In this document: positions 17,271-26,042 of the stretch, piece by piece
How positions within the stretch are numbered: position 1 is the stretch's first letter
Layout: each line of letters starts with the position of its first letter
Assembly (NCBI GenBank): GCA_003164095.1
Contig: PLRX01000066.1
Location: forward strand, 7,394-71,393
DNA from: Acidimicrobiaceae bacterium
Lineage (GTDB): Bacteria > Actinomycetota > Acidimicrobiia > Acidimicrobiales > RAAP-2
Direction: 5' to 3'
Length of the DNA: 64,000 bases
The notes under the pieces: generated by a model
What the model saw: the letters and a program-made list of their open reading frames with translations, nothing else
Told to the model about the DNA's origin: nothing
The model's database searches: none
Translations under genes and position numbers: made by a program

Positions 17271-18446
17271 GTGACGCACGGGGGCGAGGGCGCGCCGGAG
17301 GCTGCGCCTCGACCCCTTCGCGTGCTGCTCGTGATCAAGTGCCTCGGCGTCGGTGGGGCCGAGCGCCTCCTGGTCGACACCGTCACGAACGGCGACCCGG
17401 AGGCGTGCTCCTACGAGGTCGCCTACGTCCTGGACGCGGAGCACGCGTTGGCCGCAGAGTTGGCCGGAGCCGGCATCCCGGTGACGTCGCTCGGGGCACG
17501 GAGCAACGCCGACCTGCGCTGGATGTGGCGGCTCCGCGCGCTCGTGGAGGCGGGCGACTTCGACGTGGTCCACTTCCATCTGCCCTACACAGCCGCACTC
17601 GGACGCCTGGTCGTGGCCACGATCAGGGGAACCAGGCGTACCAGGCGCCCTGCGATCGTGTACACCGAGCACAGCCTGTGGAATCGGATGGCCGTCGCCA
17701 TCAAAGGGCTGAACCGGGCGACCATCGGCCTCGACCAGGCGCTGATCGTCGTGTCCGATGCGGCCCGTGACGCGCTTCCCCCGACACTGCGGGGGCGGGC
17801 CCGGGTGATCGTCCATGGCGTCGACCTGGCGAAGGCGGCCCAGTTCACGGATCAGCGGGACCAGGTCCGCTCCGAGGTGCGGGCGGAGCTCGGGGTGCCC
17901 GACGGCAGTCTCCTGGTGACCACGGTTGCCAATCTCCGTCCGGAGAAGGGCTACGACGTGCTCCTCGACACCGTGCGACGGGTCGCCGACGAGGGTCTGG
18001 ACGTCCGGTTCGTCGCCGTCGGCAGGGGCCCGCTCGAGGCCGAGATCCACGCCCGGCACAGGGAGCTCGGCCTCGGCGACCACCTGCAGCTCCTGGGCGA
18101 GCGCGACGACGTGCTGCGTCTCCTGGCGGGCTCCGACGTCTTCCTCCTGGCGTCCTGGCAGGAGGGGCTCCCCGTGTCGCTGATGGAGGCCACCTCGATG
18201 GGGATGCCGATCATCGCGACAGCAGTGGGAGGCGTCCCCCAGATCATCACCGACGGTGTCGACGGTCTCATCGTGCCCCCCGGGGAACCGGACCTCCTTG
18301 CCGGAGCGGTCCGTCGGCTCGCATCGGACCCCGAGCTCCGGGCGCGACTCGGGACGGGAGCGAAGGAACGGAGTGCGATGTTCAACGTCGCCCTGGCCAG
18401 CCGTGAGATCGAGGACATCTACCGAACCGTGGTCGTGAGTCACTGA
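17271..18446 (+). CDS. GT4 glycosyltransferase
   Basis: A 391-residue GT-B enzyme. The N-terminal domain opens with RVLLVIKCLGVGGAERLL; HFHLPYTAALGR and TEHSLWNR follow. The C-terminal nucleotide-sugar domain has TVANLRPEKGYDVLL and the EX7E region WQEGLPVSLMEATSMG. The start is ambiguous between ATG 17235, ATG 17256 and GTG 17271; the GTG 6 nt after TACCAT fits the leaderless pattern. The downstream GT4 overlaps its stop by 1 nt, so the two are co-translated. Confidence 0.88.
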   Translation: MTHGGEGAPEAAPRPLRVLLVIKCLGVGGAERLLVDTVTNGDPEACSYEVAYVLDAEHALAAELAGAGIPVTSLGARSNADLRWMWRLRALVEAGDFDVVHFHLPYTAALGRLVVATIRGTRRTRRPAIVYTEHSLWNRMAVAIKGLNRATIGLDQALIVVSDAARDALPPTLRGRARVIVHGVDLAKAAQFTDQRDQVRSEVRAELGVPDGSLLVTTVANLRPEKGYDVLLDTVRRVADEGLDVRFVAVGRGPLEAEIHARHRELGLGDHLQLLGERDDVLRLLAGSDVFLLASWQEGLPVSLMEATSMGMPIIATAVGGVPQIITDGVDGLIVPPGEPDLLAGAVRRLASDPELRARLGTGAKERSAMFNVALASREIEDIYRTVVVSH

Positions 18447-19648
18447 TGGGCGAGCTGGCCGGACGGCGCCTCGTCCACGTGACGACCACGGACATCACCC
18501 TGGCATTGCTCCTCGGTCCCCAGCTCCGGGCGTTCGCGGCAGAAGGCATGGAGGTCATCGGTGTGTCGGCACCCGGACCGTTCGTCGACGGCCTCAGGGC
18601 GGACGGCATCGCCCACATCCCGCTCCGGCACGCCACGCGGTCGGTCTCTCCCGGGCAGGATCTACTGGCACTGCCCGAGTTGACCCGTCTCTTCCGACGG
18701 ATACGGCCGGACATCGTCCACACCCACAATCCCAAGCCTGGGCTCTACGGCAGGATCGCCGCCCGCACGGCCGGCGTTCCCGGCATCGTCAACACGGTCC
18801 ACGGCCTCTATGCCGCCCCGGAGGACCCCGTAACCCGGAAGGCGGTCGTCTACACGCTGGAGCGCATCGCCTCCACCTGCTCGGACGCGGAGCTCGTGCA
18901 GAATCCCGAGGACCTGGCCCTGCTCCGCCGACTCGGCGTTCCGGCCCGCAAACTCGAACTCCTCGGGAACGGCGTCGACCTCGGACGTTTCGTCCCACCC
19001 GCGACGACGGCCGAGATCGCACGGGCACGCCGTCTCCTCGGCGTCGACGACGACGCCGTCATCATCGGTACCGTCGGGAGATTGGTCTGGTCGAAGGGGT
19101 TCCGCGAGCTGTTCGACGCTGCGGCCAGACTGCGGACCACCAGGCCCGGCGCCAGGTTCGTCATCATCGGGCCCCACGACGACGCGAAGGGTGACTCCCT
19201 GGCCGCTGCTGACCTCGAGGAAGCCACTGCGCTCGGCAACGTCCAGTTCGTCGGGCACCGGGACGACGTCGAGGACCTCTATCCGGCGATGGACGTCTTC
19301 GTCCTCCCGTCGTACCGGGAGGGTTTTCCGCGCTCCGCCATGGAGGCTTCCGCATGCGGGGTCCCGGTGGTCGCCACCGACATCCGTGGATGCCGGCAGG
19401 CCGTGGACCACGGGCGCACCGGATTACTGGTGCCCCTCCACGATGCAGCAGCACTGGCGTCCGCCCTCGAGGAGCTCGTGGCGGACGAGCCGCGCCGTGC
19501 CGAGATGGGCCGACAGGCCCGCCTCAAGGCCGAGGCCGAGTTCGACGACCGGACCGTCATCGCCACGACGCTCAGCACCTATGAACGGGTCCCGGCTCCG
19601 ACCGCCTCTTGGGTGAGGGCACGAGGGACTCTGCCGGCACAGCCTTGA
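18446..19648 (+). CDS. GT4 glycosyltransferase
   Basis: A 400-residue GT-B enzyme: RPDIVHTHNPKPGLYGRIA in the acceptor domain, GTVGRLVWSKGFRELF at the start of the donor domain, and SYREGFPRSAMEASACG as the EX7E signature. The THNPKPGLYGR motif is typical of WbpT/EpsD-like and N,N'-diacetylbacillosaminyl-type GT4 enzymes. Its ATG overlaps the preceding stop (TGATG). It converges with the GT4 at 19671. Confidence 0.9.
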   Translation: MGELAGRRLVHVTTTDITLALLLGPQLRAFAAEGMEVIGVSAPGPFVDGLRADGIAHIPLRHATRSVSPGQDLLALPELTRLFRRIRPDIVHTHNPKPGLYGRIAARTAGVPGIVNTVHGLYAAPEDPVTRKAVVYTLERIASTCSDAELVQNPEDLALLRRLGVPARKLELLGNGVDLGRFVPPATTAEIARARRLLGVDDDAVIIGTVGRLVWSKGFRELFDAAARLRTTRPGARFVIIGPHDDAKGDSLAAADLEEATALGNVQFVGHRDDVEDLYPAMDVFVLPSYREGFPRSAMEASACGVPVVATDIRGCRQAVDHGRTGLLVPLHDAAALASALEELVADEPRRAEMGRQARLKAEAEFDDRTVIATTLSTYERVPAPTASWVRARGTLPAQP

Positions 19649-19670
19649 CGACCGGTCTCAGGTACCGGGC

Positions 19671-20909
19671 TCAACTGTCGGGTGCCGTCGTGGGACCAGC
19701 AGCGGCACGGGCCACTCGGGCCACGTCACGCTCGATGACGTCACTGCGAAAGTTCGCGAGGAAGTGACGGTGCGCGTTGTCCGTCAGTGAGTGCCGGAGC
19801 TCCTCGTCCTCGAGCAGGCGGGCACACGCGGTGGCCAGGTCCGGCGCCGAGTCCGCCACCAGCAGGTGCACCCCGTCCTCGGCTCCGAGGCCCTCGGCCC
19901 CGATCGCGGTCGACACCACCGGGATCCGATGGGCGAAGGCCTCGAGGATCTTCAACCGCGTGCCGCTGGCGAATCGAAGCGGGACGACGACCAGGTCGGC
20001 ACGGGCGAGTTCGCCGGAAACGTCGTCGACGGGTCCGACCAACGAGACACCGGGGGGACGGTCGAGGTTCGACAGAGCGGGGGCCGCACGGCCGACCAAG
20101 CGGACCTGCACCCCGGGGACCAGGCGCTCGAGGATCGGCACGACGTCGTCGACGAGAAACCGGGACGCATCGGCATTCGGCGGGTAGCGGAGTGTCCCGA
20201 GGAACAGCACCGTCGGCGGGGTCCCCACGGAGCGCCGACCGAGCGGCTCGGCCACGTCCGGATAGCCATTGGGAACCACGTCGACCCTCGGGAGTCCGAT
20301 GGCGACCGCCCGTCCGGCGTCGAGTGCACTGCACACGACGGTCATGTCGCTCTGCCGCGCCGCCCGCCGCTGCAGCATGCGCCACCGGCGTACCTCCTCC
20401 GTCGCCACGACGCGGCCGGCAGCCTGTCGGAGCCGTCCCGACCCCCGTGGTTCCACATCGGGGCGGAGCCTCTCACGCGCGGCGATCTTCCGGTCGTTGA
20501 GGTCGTACAGGTCCAGGAGGGTCGGAGCGGCCAGGTACCGGCCGACCTGGACCCACGGGCGGATGCCGAAGAGCCAGACCAGGTCGTAGTTCCCGGTGGC
20601 GAAGCGGGTCAACACTCGCTGGACCTCCGGGCCGTCGCCGATACTCAGCCCGTAGGGAGTGGAGCGGCGGAACGCCCGGACCACCCGCGTCCAACCCGAC
20701 CCTCCCCTGGCGTCGAACCCCACTGTCGCCACCCGCGCCAGGCCGGACACGTCAGGTGGTGGACCGATGTCGGCCCGGTCGGACGGGAGGATCGAGAAGA
20801 GATCGGTCGCCCCGCACGCACCCAGGCCCCGCAGGACGATCTCGAGGCGGATCCGTGACCCGCTGGTGACGGGCCAGGGGTAGTCGTCCGCGATCACCAA
20901 CGTCCGCAT
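19671..20909 (-). CDS. GT4-like glycosyltransferase
   Basis: A 412-residue GT-B protein resembling EPS-locus GT4 enzymes. The N-terminus MRTLVIADDYPWPVTSGSRI has the SGSRIR loop typical of this group; VLFLGTLRYPPNADASRFL opens the donor domain and GTRLKILEAFAHRIPVVST provides the conserved glutamate. It is transcribed alone, with only short gaps to its neighbours. Confidence 0.86.
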   Translation of the reverse strand: MRTLVIADDYPWPVTSGSRIRLEIVLRGLGACGATDLFSILPSDRADIGPPPDVSGLARVATVGFDARGGSGWTRVVRAFRRSTPYGLSIGDGPEVQRVLTRFATGNYDLVWLFGIRPWVQVGRYLAAPTLLDLYDLNDRKIAARERLRPDVEPRGSGRLRQAAGRVVATEEVRRWRMLQRRAARQSDMTVVCSALDAGRAVAIGLPRVDVVPNGYPDVAEPLGRRSVGTPPTVLFLGTLRYPPNADASRFLVDDVVPILERLVPGVQVRLVGRAAPALSNLDRPPGVSLVGPVDDVSGELARADLVVVPLRFASGTRLKILEAFAHRIPVVSTAIGAEGLGAEDGVHLLVADSAPDLATACARLLEDEELRHSLTDNAHRHFLANFRSDVIERDVARVARAAAGPTTAPDS

Positions 20910-21031
20910 GCAGGTCCTGTCGTCGAAGCCCCGGGACTACCCGTCCGGACAGTGACCGATGGTACCGGACCTGGGTCGTCGGTAGTCCCTGACGGATGCT
21001 CGAGGCCCGAGGGACAGGTCGGGCCGACTGC

Positions 21032-21037
21032 TACCAT
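21032..21037 (+). promoter_or_regulatory. Candidate -10 (TACCAT) for the GT4 at 21073
   Basis: TACCAT lies 35 nt before the ATG at 21073, and 11 nt before an in-frame GTG at 21049 that would add eight residues. Confidence 0.4.
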
Positions 21038-21072
21038 GCCGACGCCACGTGCACCGACGCTGGGGGGCCGGA

Positions 21073-22200
21073 ATGACCGAACGGTGGAAGCCGACAGCCG
21101 AACCGCTCGTCCTGCACGTGATCCCCACGCCGACGGCGCGGGGCGCCCAGCGCGAGGCCCGTGCGGTGGCCGACCAGCTCGATGCACCCGGTATCCGGGC
21201 CCACCGGGTGCTCAGCCTGTTCGAGGGCGTCCCCGAGGTCGAGGTCGACTTCTCGCTCCACTACCCAGGGGGCGAGACCCCAGCCGTGGGCATCGACCCG
21301 CGTCTGGTGCTGCAGGTCCGCACGGCGTTGCGCGCCCTGGACCCCACCGTGGTCGTGGCCCACGGGGGCGACCCGCTCAAGTACCTGGTGCCGGCCATGG
21401 TCGGCCGGCGACGGCCGCTCGTCTATCACGCCATCGGCACGTTCGCCGGCAGCCGCACCAGCACGACGCAACTGCGGCTCTGGCGCCTCCTCGCCAAGCG
21501 CGCGGATGTTGTGTCCGCTGTGGGCGACGAAGTGGCCGAGGAGTGCGCGACGCTCCTCAACGTCCCCCGAGGAAAGGTGCGGGTGACGCCGAACGGACGC
21601 GATCCCGACGTCTTCCACCCCCGTGAGGCGGCCGGCACGGATGGCCCCACGGCCCTCACGTTCGTCGGGGCCCTCACCGAGGGCAAGCGGCCGCTCCGGT
21701 TCATCGAAGTGGTGGCCGCGGTCCGGGACCGGGGCTCGGACGTCCGTGCCCTCCTCGTCGGCGACGGCCCGCTGCGCGAGGCGGTCGCCGACGCTGCCGA
21801 CCGGGCGGGCGTCGACGTACTCGGCTCGCGCAGTGACGTCCCCGAGGTGCTCCGCCGCTCCGATGTACTGGTATTCCCCAGCTTGCCCACCGGGGAGGGC
21901 ATGCCGGGCGTCCTGATCGAAGCCGGGCTGACGGGACTCCCGATCGTGGCCACCGACGTGCCCGGGGTGCAGTCGGTCCTCGAACCCGGCGTCACCGGTG
22001 TCGTCGTCGGGGTGGACGACCTCCCGGGCATGGTCGCCGCCGTGGAGTCACTCGTCGGCGACCCGGCGGGCAGGGCGGCCATGGGGCGAGCGGCACGCGA
22101 ACGATGCGCCGCACGGTGGAGCCTCGCCGTAGTCGGCGCCCGCTGGCTCGAACTCCTCGGACCATTCCTCCCGGCGGGCGATCGGGCCGGGGGTCGGTAG
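21073..22200 (+). CDS. GT4 glycosyltransferase
   Basis: A 375-residue GT-B enzyme: LVLHVIPTPTARGAQREAR at the N-terminus, VTPNGRDPDVFHP before the donor domain, TFVGALTEGKRPLRFIE, and GEGMPGVLIEAGLTGLP as the conserved acidic motif. A GGGGGG-containing ribosome-binding region precedes the ATG. It converges with the membrane-protein gene at 22260. Confidence 0.88.
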   Translation: MTERWKPTAEPLVLHVIPTPTARGAQREARAVADQLDAPGIRAHRVLSLFEGVPEVEVDFSLHYPGGETPAVGIDPRLVLQVRTALRALDPTVVVAHGGDPLKYLVPAMVGRRRPLVYHAIGTFAGSRTSTTQLRLWRLLAKRADVVSAVGDEVAEECATLLNVPRGKVRVTPNGRDPDVFHPREAAGTDGPTALTFVGALTEGKRPLRFIEVVAAVRDRGSDVRALLVGDGPLREAVADAADRAGVDVLGSRSDVPEVLRRSDVLVFPSLPTGEGMPGVLIEAGLTGLPIVATDVPGVQSVLEPGVTGVVVGVDDLPGMVAAVESLVGDPAGRAAMGRAARERCAARWSLAVVGARWLELLGPFLPAGDRAGGR

Positions 22201-22259
22201 TGCGGAGGACACTCCCTCGGTTGCCCGACCGTCGCGGGGCTACCCGGCGGGATCCGACG

Positions 22260-23741
22260 TTACCCGGGAGGATCCGAACTCGTCGGGGGCTCCACGGCTG
22301 CGTGATCATCCGTCCCTGCCGGCACCATACGTGACGGTCCGGGCTCGATCGGAGCCGTCGAATCCGTGGTCAGCGTGCCACCGCCGGCAGCGAGCACTGC
22401 CGAGGCGGCTGCGGCCTGCAGCTGCGCGGCGTGCAGGGCCAGGGCCCTCTGGTACGCCTCGAACTGGCGACGGTTCTTCCGACGGACCTCCCAGGGGTAG
22501 CGCGGTGGGGTCCCGGAAGGCGCACGGGGGATGCACAGCAGGACCAGCAGGTACGGCAGCATCAGGACGCGCTCGCGGGTGATGAGGCCCAGGTTCCCCA
22601 GTGCGGCGAACGCATAGATGAACATCAGCGTGTAGGCGGTACAGAGCATGACGTACGGACGGCAGAACGCCGTGCGGGGCAGGATCCTCAGCCGGCGGAG
22701 GGAGGCGAGGATCAGGACGCCGATGATGAGGTTCTCGAGGGACGCGAGGCGGGCGCCCGTACTGTGCGCGTTCAGGGGGGTCGGGTCGAACAGCACCGTG
22801 TACACGTCGGACGGGAACGCCAGCGGGCTCGACGAATAGCCCGCTCCACTGCTCCCGAATCCGGCTCCCGTGCCGTTGTTGTTCTGGTTGGTCTGAGACA
22901 AGGACAGCGTGCCGCCGGACGAATGCAGGTAGTGCAGGGTGAGGTACAGCGAGGCCGACAGGAGCACGAGCATGAAGGCGAGGCCGGCCACCCGTCGGAT
23001 GCCGCTGTACGTCCGGCCCCGGTCGGCCGGTCGGATCATCAGGGCGACGGCAAAGCCGGCCAACAGGAGCAGGAGCTCGTTGGGTCTGATGAGGGCGCCC
23101 ATGGCGGCGCCCAGCGTGAGATACGTGAAGCCCCGGGGCCTCCTGGCCAGCACCAGCGCCGCACCGTAGGTGGCGACGCCGAGGGAGACCATCATGATCG
23201 CCTCTTTGCTGACGTCCGCCGTCCAGAAGATCATCGACGGAAGGAAGAAGACCAGGATCGCGTAGCGGCGGTGACTGTCGCGGGCCTCGGGGAAGGTCAC
23301 GGTGAACGCGCGGTAGAAGAAGATCGTCCCGAGCCACGACATCCAGGCGAAGGCCATGAATGCCGCGACCTGGTTGACCCCGGTCAACGCCATGACTCCC
23401 CCGGCGACCACACTGACCGAGCCGTTGTTCACGATCTTTCCGACGTGGGCCGAGGAGAGGGAGAAGTCCAAGTGCCGGAATGCCGGCGCCAGCTGCGAGC
23501 CCTGGTTGTCGTAGCGCAGCCAGTCGGCGATGCCCCCGTAGAAGTGGTCGACGACGTAGATCTGCGCCGGGGCGGCCAGGAGGTGGATGACGAGGCTCGC
23601 CATCAGGATCCGGCTCAGCCATGGTGCGGCCTGCGAGGCGGTGGTGCGGGCGATGATCGGCCGGCTCACCAGAAGCAGCACGGCGGCAACCACGACCACG
23701 CCGATCGGGTTGGACGGGATGTGGACGAGGGCAATTAGCAC
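22260..23741 (-). CDS. Multi-spanning membrane protein, candidate polysaccharide polymerase
   Basis: A 493-residue protein dominated by hydrophobic helices (about 9-11 by eye). A large loop rich in Gly, Ser and Asn lies before the last helices (around NQNNNGTGAGFGSSGAG), and a cytoplasmic Ala- and Pro-rich tail follows. It has no Wzx-like or GT39 motif I can name. It is 19 nt downstream of the Wzz/BY-kinase-like gene, the position expected of a Wzy-type polymerase, so polymerase is inferred from context. The GTG at 23741 follows GGAAGGGG; the upstream extension to 23825 lies over the neighbour. Confidence 0.72.
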   Translation of the reverse strand: MLIALVHIPSNPIGVVVVAAVLLLVSRPIIARTTASQAAPWLSRILMASLVIHLLAAPAQIYVVDHFYGGIADWLRYDNQGSQLAPAFRHLDFSLSSAHVGKIVNNGSVSVVAGGVMALTGVNQVAAFMAFAWMSWLGTIFFYRAFTVTFPEARDSHRRYAILVFFLPSMIFWTADVSKEAIMMVSLGVATYGAALVLARRPRGFTYLTLGAAMGALIRPNELLLLLAGFAVALMIRPADRGRTYSGIRRVAGLAFMLVLLSASLYLTLHYLHSSGGTLSLSQTNQNNNGTGAGFGSSGAGYSSSPLAFPSDVYTVLFDPTPLNAHSTGARLASLENLIIGVLILASLRRLRILPRTAFCRPYVMLCTAYTLMFIYAFAALGNLGLITRERVLMLPYLLVLLCIPRAPSGTPPRYPWEVRRKNRRQFEAYQRALALHAAQLQAAAASAVLAAGGGTLTTDSTAPIEPGPSRMVPAGTDDHAAVEPPTSSDPPG

Positions 23742-23760
23742 TCGATTGCCCCTTCCCGGG

Positions 23761-25509
23761 CTACTGGTCGCTCGGCTCGCCGCCGGGCGCGACCGTCGCC
23801 GCACCCGTGACGACGTCCGGAACATCCGACGGCGTCATCGGACGGACGGGCTCCGCGCCCGGCACATCCGACGGCACGGCTGCGGGGCCGACCACATCGT
23901 CCGGTACGTCCGACGCCGCTGGAGGGACTGCGCCCGACTCGGCGGTCAGGGCCGGCTCCTCCGGCGCAGCAGGGGGCTGGGCGAGCAGCCGCTGGCGCGG
24001 GTCGTTCTTGCCCAGCGGGTCGTTGGTGAAGACCACGCCCAGGACCGGTGCACCCAGGGTCCGGAGCACGGTCCCAACCTGGCGCGCCTCATCGGTCCTG
24101 GTCACGCCGCATTCCGCGACGACCAGCACGACGTCGACGGCATGGGCCAGGGCCTCGGCGTGGTGGTACGCGAGGATCGGCGGCGTCTCGACGATCACCA
24201 CGTCGGCCACCTGGCGCGCTGCGCCAAAGACGGCGCCGGCACGGGCCACGAGCTGACCGCCACTCCACACGAGGGAACGCATCGACAACGTCGCGACCCC
24301 CTCGATGCTCGTGGGCTGGAGTCGCGCCTCGATGTCCGCCGGCGTGATGTCCCCGCTGAAGTGACCGGCTGCCGGCGGGAGGCCCTCCCCGTCCAACTCC
24401 GAGGTCCCGATCACGATGACCCGCTGGTCCGCCTCGCCGTAGGCGGCCGCCAGGTTGACGACGACCAGGGGACGGGTCTCCTCATCGGAGGCGGAAACGA
24501 CCAGCACGACCTGTCGGGAACCCGTTTCCGGGACCGCGTAAGGCGTCGCAGTCATCGCAGGCGACAGGAGCCCGAATGCGCCGAGCGAAGCGGCATCGCC
24601 CGACCGCATCGACGCGCCTGCCGGTGGGAAGGCATCGAACAGGACGGCCATGCGCAACTTGCGGTACGCCTCCGCTGTGGGTGTGTGCAGGTTCGGGCCC
24701 ACGTCGATCCCGGAGGCGACCCCGGTTGCCGAGGCATCCTTTGCCGGGATGTCGGCGATCGCCGGGTAGCCGAAGTGGAACTCGGCGCGGCGCGCGTCGC
24801 GGATGGTCTTGTTCAGCACCTCAGTGAGGAGCACGATGAGCCCTGCCAACAGGGCGCCGAGGACGAACCCAGCGACGAGCCGTACCTTGTGGCTGCTGAA
24901 TGCGTTGACCTTCGGCACCGTCTTCGTGGCGTTCGACGCAGTGGCAGGTTCGACGACGGTGAAGCCGGATGGCCGGGGAGTCGTTCCGACCTTAGAGGCC
25001 TGGGATGCCTCGGAACTGGCGACCATGGCATTGACGGCCTTCTCGACCACAGTCGCGTAGGCGTTCGTGAGCGTCGCGGACAGATCGGCAGACGTACCGG
25101 CCGTCGACAGTGCCACCAGCGTCGATGCCGCCTTGGCGGACTTGCTCGCCGCCTGGGGTTTCGTCGTCGGCGTCGATTTGGTCACCACCGTGGCTGTCCC
25201 AAACGCCGACATGTGCGGGAGGAGCTCGGCAGCGTCGGCTGTCTGGCCGGCCGCCTGGATGGCAGACAACTTGACGTCGTAGATGCTGGCGACCAGGGCG
25301 ATCTGAAGTGACGTGGCGGCCGCGCTGCCTGCTCCCGCGGGCTGCACGATGCCGACAGTGGACACCGTCACCCAGCGGTACTTGCCCTCCGGCGACTTCG
25401 GCGTGCTCACCGGGATCAACACCAGGATGACGGCGCCGATCACGGCGAGGAGCACGACGAGCCGCCAGCTACGACGCAGCGCGCTTCCGAAATGAATTGG
25501 CTCGACCAT
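23761..25509 (-). CDS. Wzz/BY-kinase-like protein with degenerate ATPase motifs
   Basis: A 582-residue protein with the layout of a chain-length regulator fused to a bacterial tyrosine kinase. Helix 1 is at about 16-34, an extracytoplasmic region extends to about 208, helix 2 is at 209-232, and the cytoplasmic domain includes AEAYRKLRMAVLF. The ATPase is degraded. Where Walker A should be there is VVSASDEETRPLVVVNLA with no GK[ST]; the A' motif reads VIVIGTSELD; Walker B reads VVIVETPPIL. No C-terminal tyrosine cluster exists. The tail contains four SDVP repeats. It probably controls glycan length or export without kinase activity (inference). Confidence 0.82.
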   Translation of the reverse strand: MVEPIHFGSALRRSWRLVVLLAVIGAVILVLIPVSTPKSPEGKYRWVTVSTVGIVQPAGAGSAAATSLQIALVASIYDVKLSAIQAAGQTADAAELLPHMSAFGTATVVTKSTPTTKPQAASKSAKAASTLVALSTAGTSADLSATLTNAYATVVEKAVNAMVASSEASQASKVGTTPRPSGFTVVEPATASNATKTVPKVNAFSSHKVRLVAGFVLGALLAGLIVLLTEVLNKTIRDARRAEFHFGYPAIADIPAKDASATGVASGIDVGPNLHTPTAEAYRKLRMAVLFDAFPPAGASMRSGDAASLGAFGLLSPAMTATPYAVPETGSRQVVLVVSASDEETRPLVVVNLAAAYGEADQRVIVIGTSELDGEGLPPAAGHFSGDITPADIEARLQPTSIEGVATLSMRSLVWSGGQLVARAGAVFGAARQVADVVIVETPPILAYHHAEALAHAVDVVLVVAECGVTRTDEARQVGTVLRTLGAPVLGVVFTNDPLGKNDPRQRLLAQPPAAPEEPALTAESGAVPPAASDVPDDVVGPAAVPSDVPGAEPVRPMTPSDVPDVVTGAATVAPGGEPSDQ

Positions 25510-25541
25510 GCCCCTGAGTCCTGTCTCCTAGCCGTCTGCTG

Positions 25542-25547
25542 ACACTA
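25542..25547 (-). promoter_or_regulatory. Candidate -10 (TAGTGT) for the Wzz-like/polymerase operon
   Basis: Minus-strand TAGTGT, 32 nt before the ATG at 25509. Confidence 0.35.
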
Positions 25548-25845
25548 CTTGACCTGGTCGGCCCGGAACCCCCGGCCCACCGACAGTGTGTGACGACCGC
25601 TCCGATCGGTTGTCATGCCGCAATAGGGCCGCGATTCACCCCGTTCTGCGCTCCCGGACAATCAAGACTAGTGCTGATCGAGCGCGTTCCACCAGGGATG
25701 GGCCACAAGAGCCCATATCCGGGAGGGGCGAATCCGCCGTGAGCAGCCCACAGTTGTGGCGCCCGGCGCGTCCCGCCGTCTCCGAACTGCGCTCCGGGGC
25801 GGGGCGATACCAATTTTTGATGATGCCGCACGGCGTCTGAGAGGA

Positions 25846-25851
25846 TAAGGT
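25846..25851 (+). promoter_or_regulatory. Candidate -10 (TAAGGT) for the FlaA1-like operon
   Basis: TAAGGT, 8 nt before a TTG at 25860 and 168 nt before the GTG at 26020. No good -35 at 17 nt. Confidence 0.4.
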
Positions 25852-25859
25852 TCACGAGG

Positions 25860-26042
25860 TTGAACTTGGGGCCATCTGGGGAGAGGCACCGTATTTGCAT
25901 CACCTGTACGGGGCGCATGTCGGAGTACTGCCGGGGGCGTCCTCGACGAGGGCAACGGATGGAGCGCTTCAGGGAGCGGTCCGTCCGGCGCCAGGTTGAG
26001 CAGCACTACGGGGGGACACGTGAATGGGGCAGCTTCACATGA
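25860..26042 (+). CDS. Possible 60-residue upstream ORF overlapping the FlaA1-like start
   Basis: The frame starts with TTG 8 nt after TAAGGT and ends at a TGA 23 nt inside the next gene. The product would be strongly basic with three cysteines and many Arg residues. An internal ATG lies at 25917. The leaderless geometry and the overlap suggest a coupled leader, but composition looks non-coding and I give it low weight. Confidence 0.2.
   Translation: MNLGPSGERHRICITCTGRMSEYCRGRPRRGQRMERFRERSVRRQVEQHYGGTREWGSFT

Larger units (their letters stand above)
25510..26019. other. 510-bp divergent intergenic region between Wzz-like and FlaA1-like operons
   Basis: It holds the minus-strand -10 at 25542, a plus-strand TAAGGT at 25846, a short inverted repeat (GTTCA at 25850-25854 with TGAAC at 25861-25865), and a 60-codon TTG frame that runs into the downstream gene. 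It is less GC-rich than its flanks, with a CAATTTTTGATGATG stretch near 25811. I see no stable gene or tRNA. Confidence 0.5.

Noticed and set aside
22306-23622. Minus-strand 438-codon frame within the polymerase-candidate gene
   Set aside because: Arg/Pro/Gly-rich translation with no helix; out-of-frame shadow of the hydrophobic protein.
25850-25865. GTTCA/TGAAC inverted repeat upstream of the dehydratase
   Set aside because: Five pairs only; could be an operator but no second copy or regulator match supports it.
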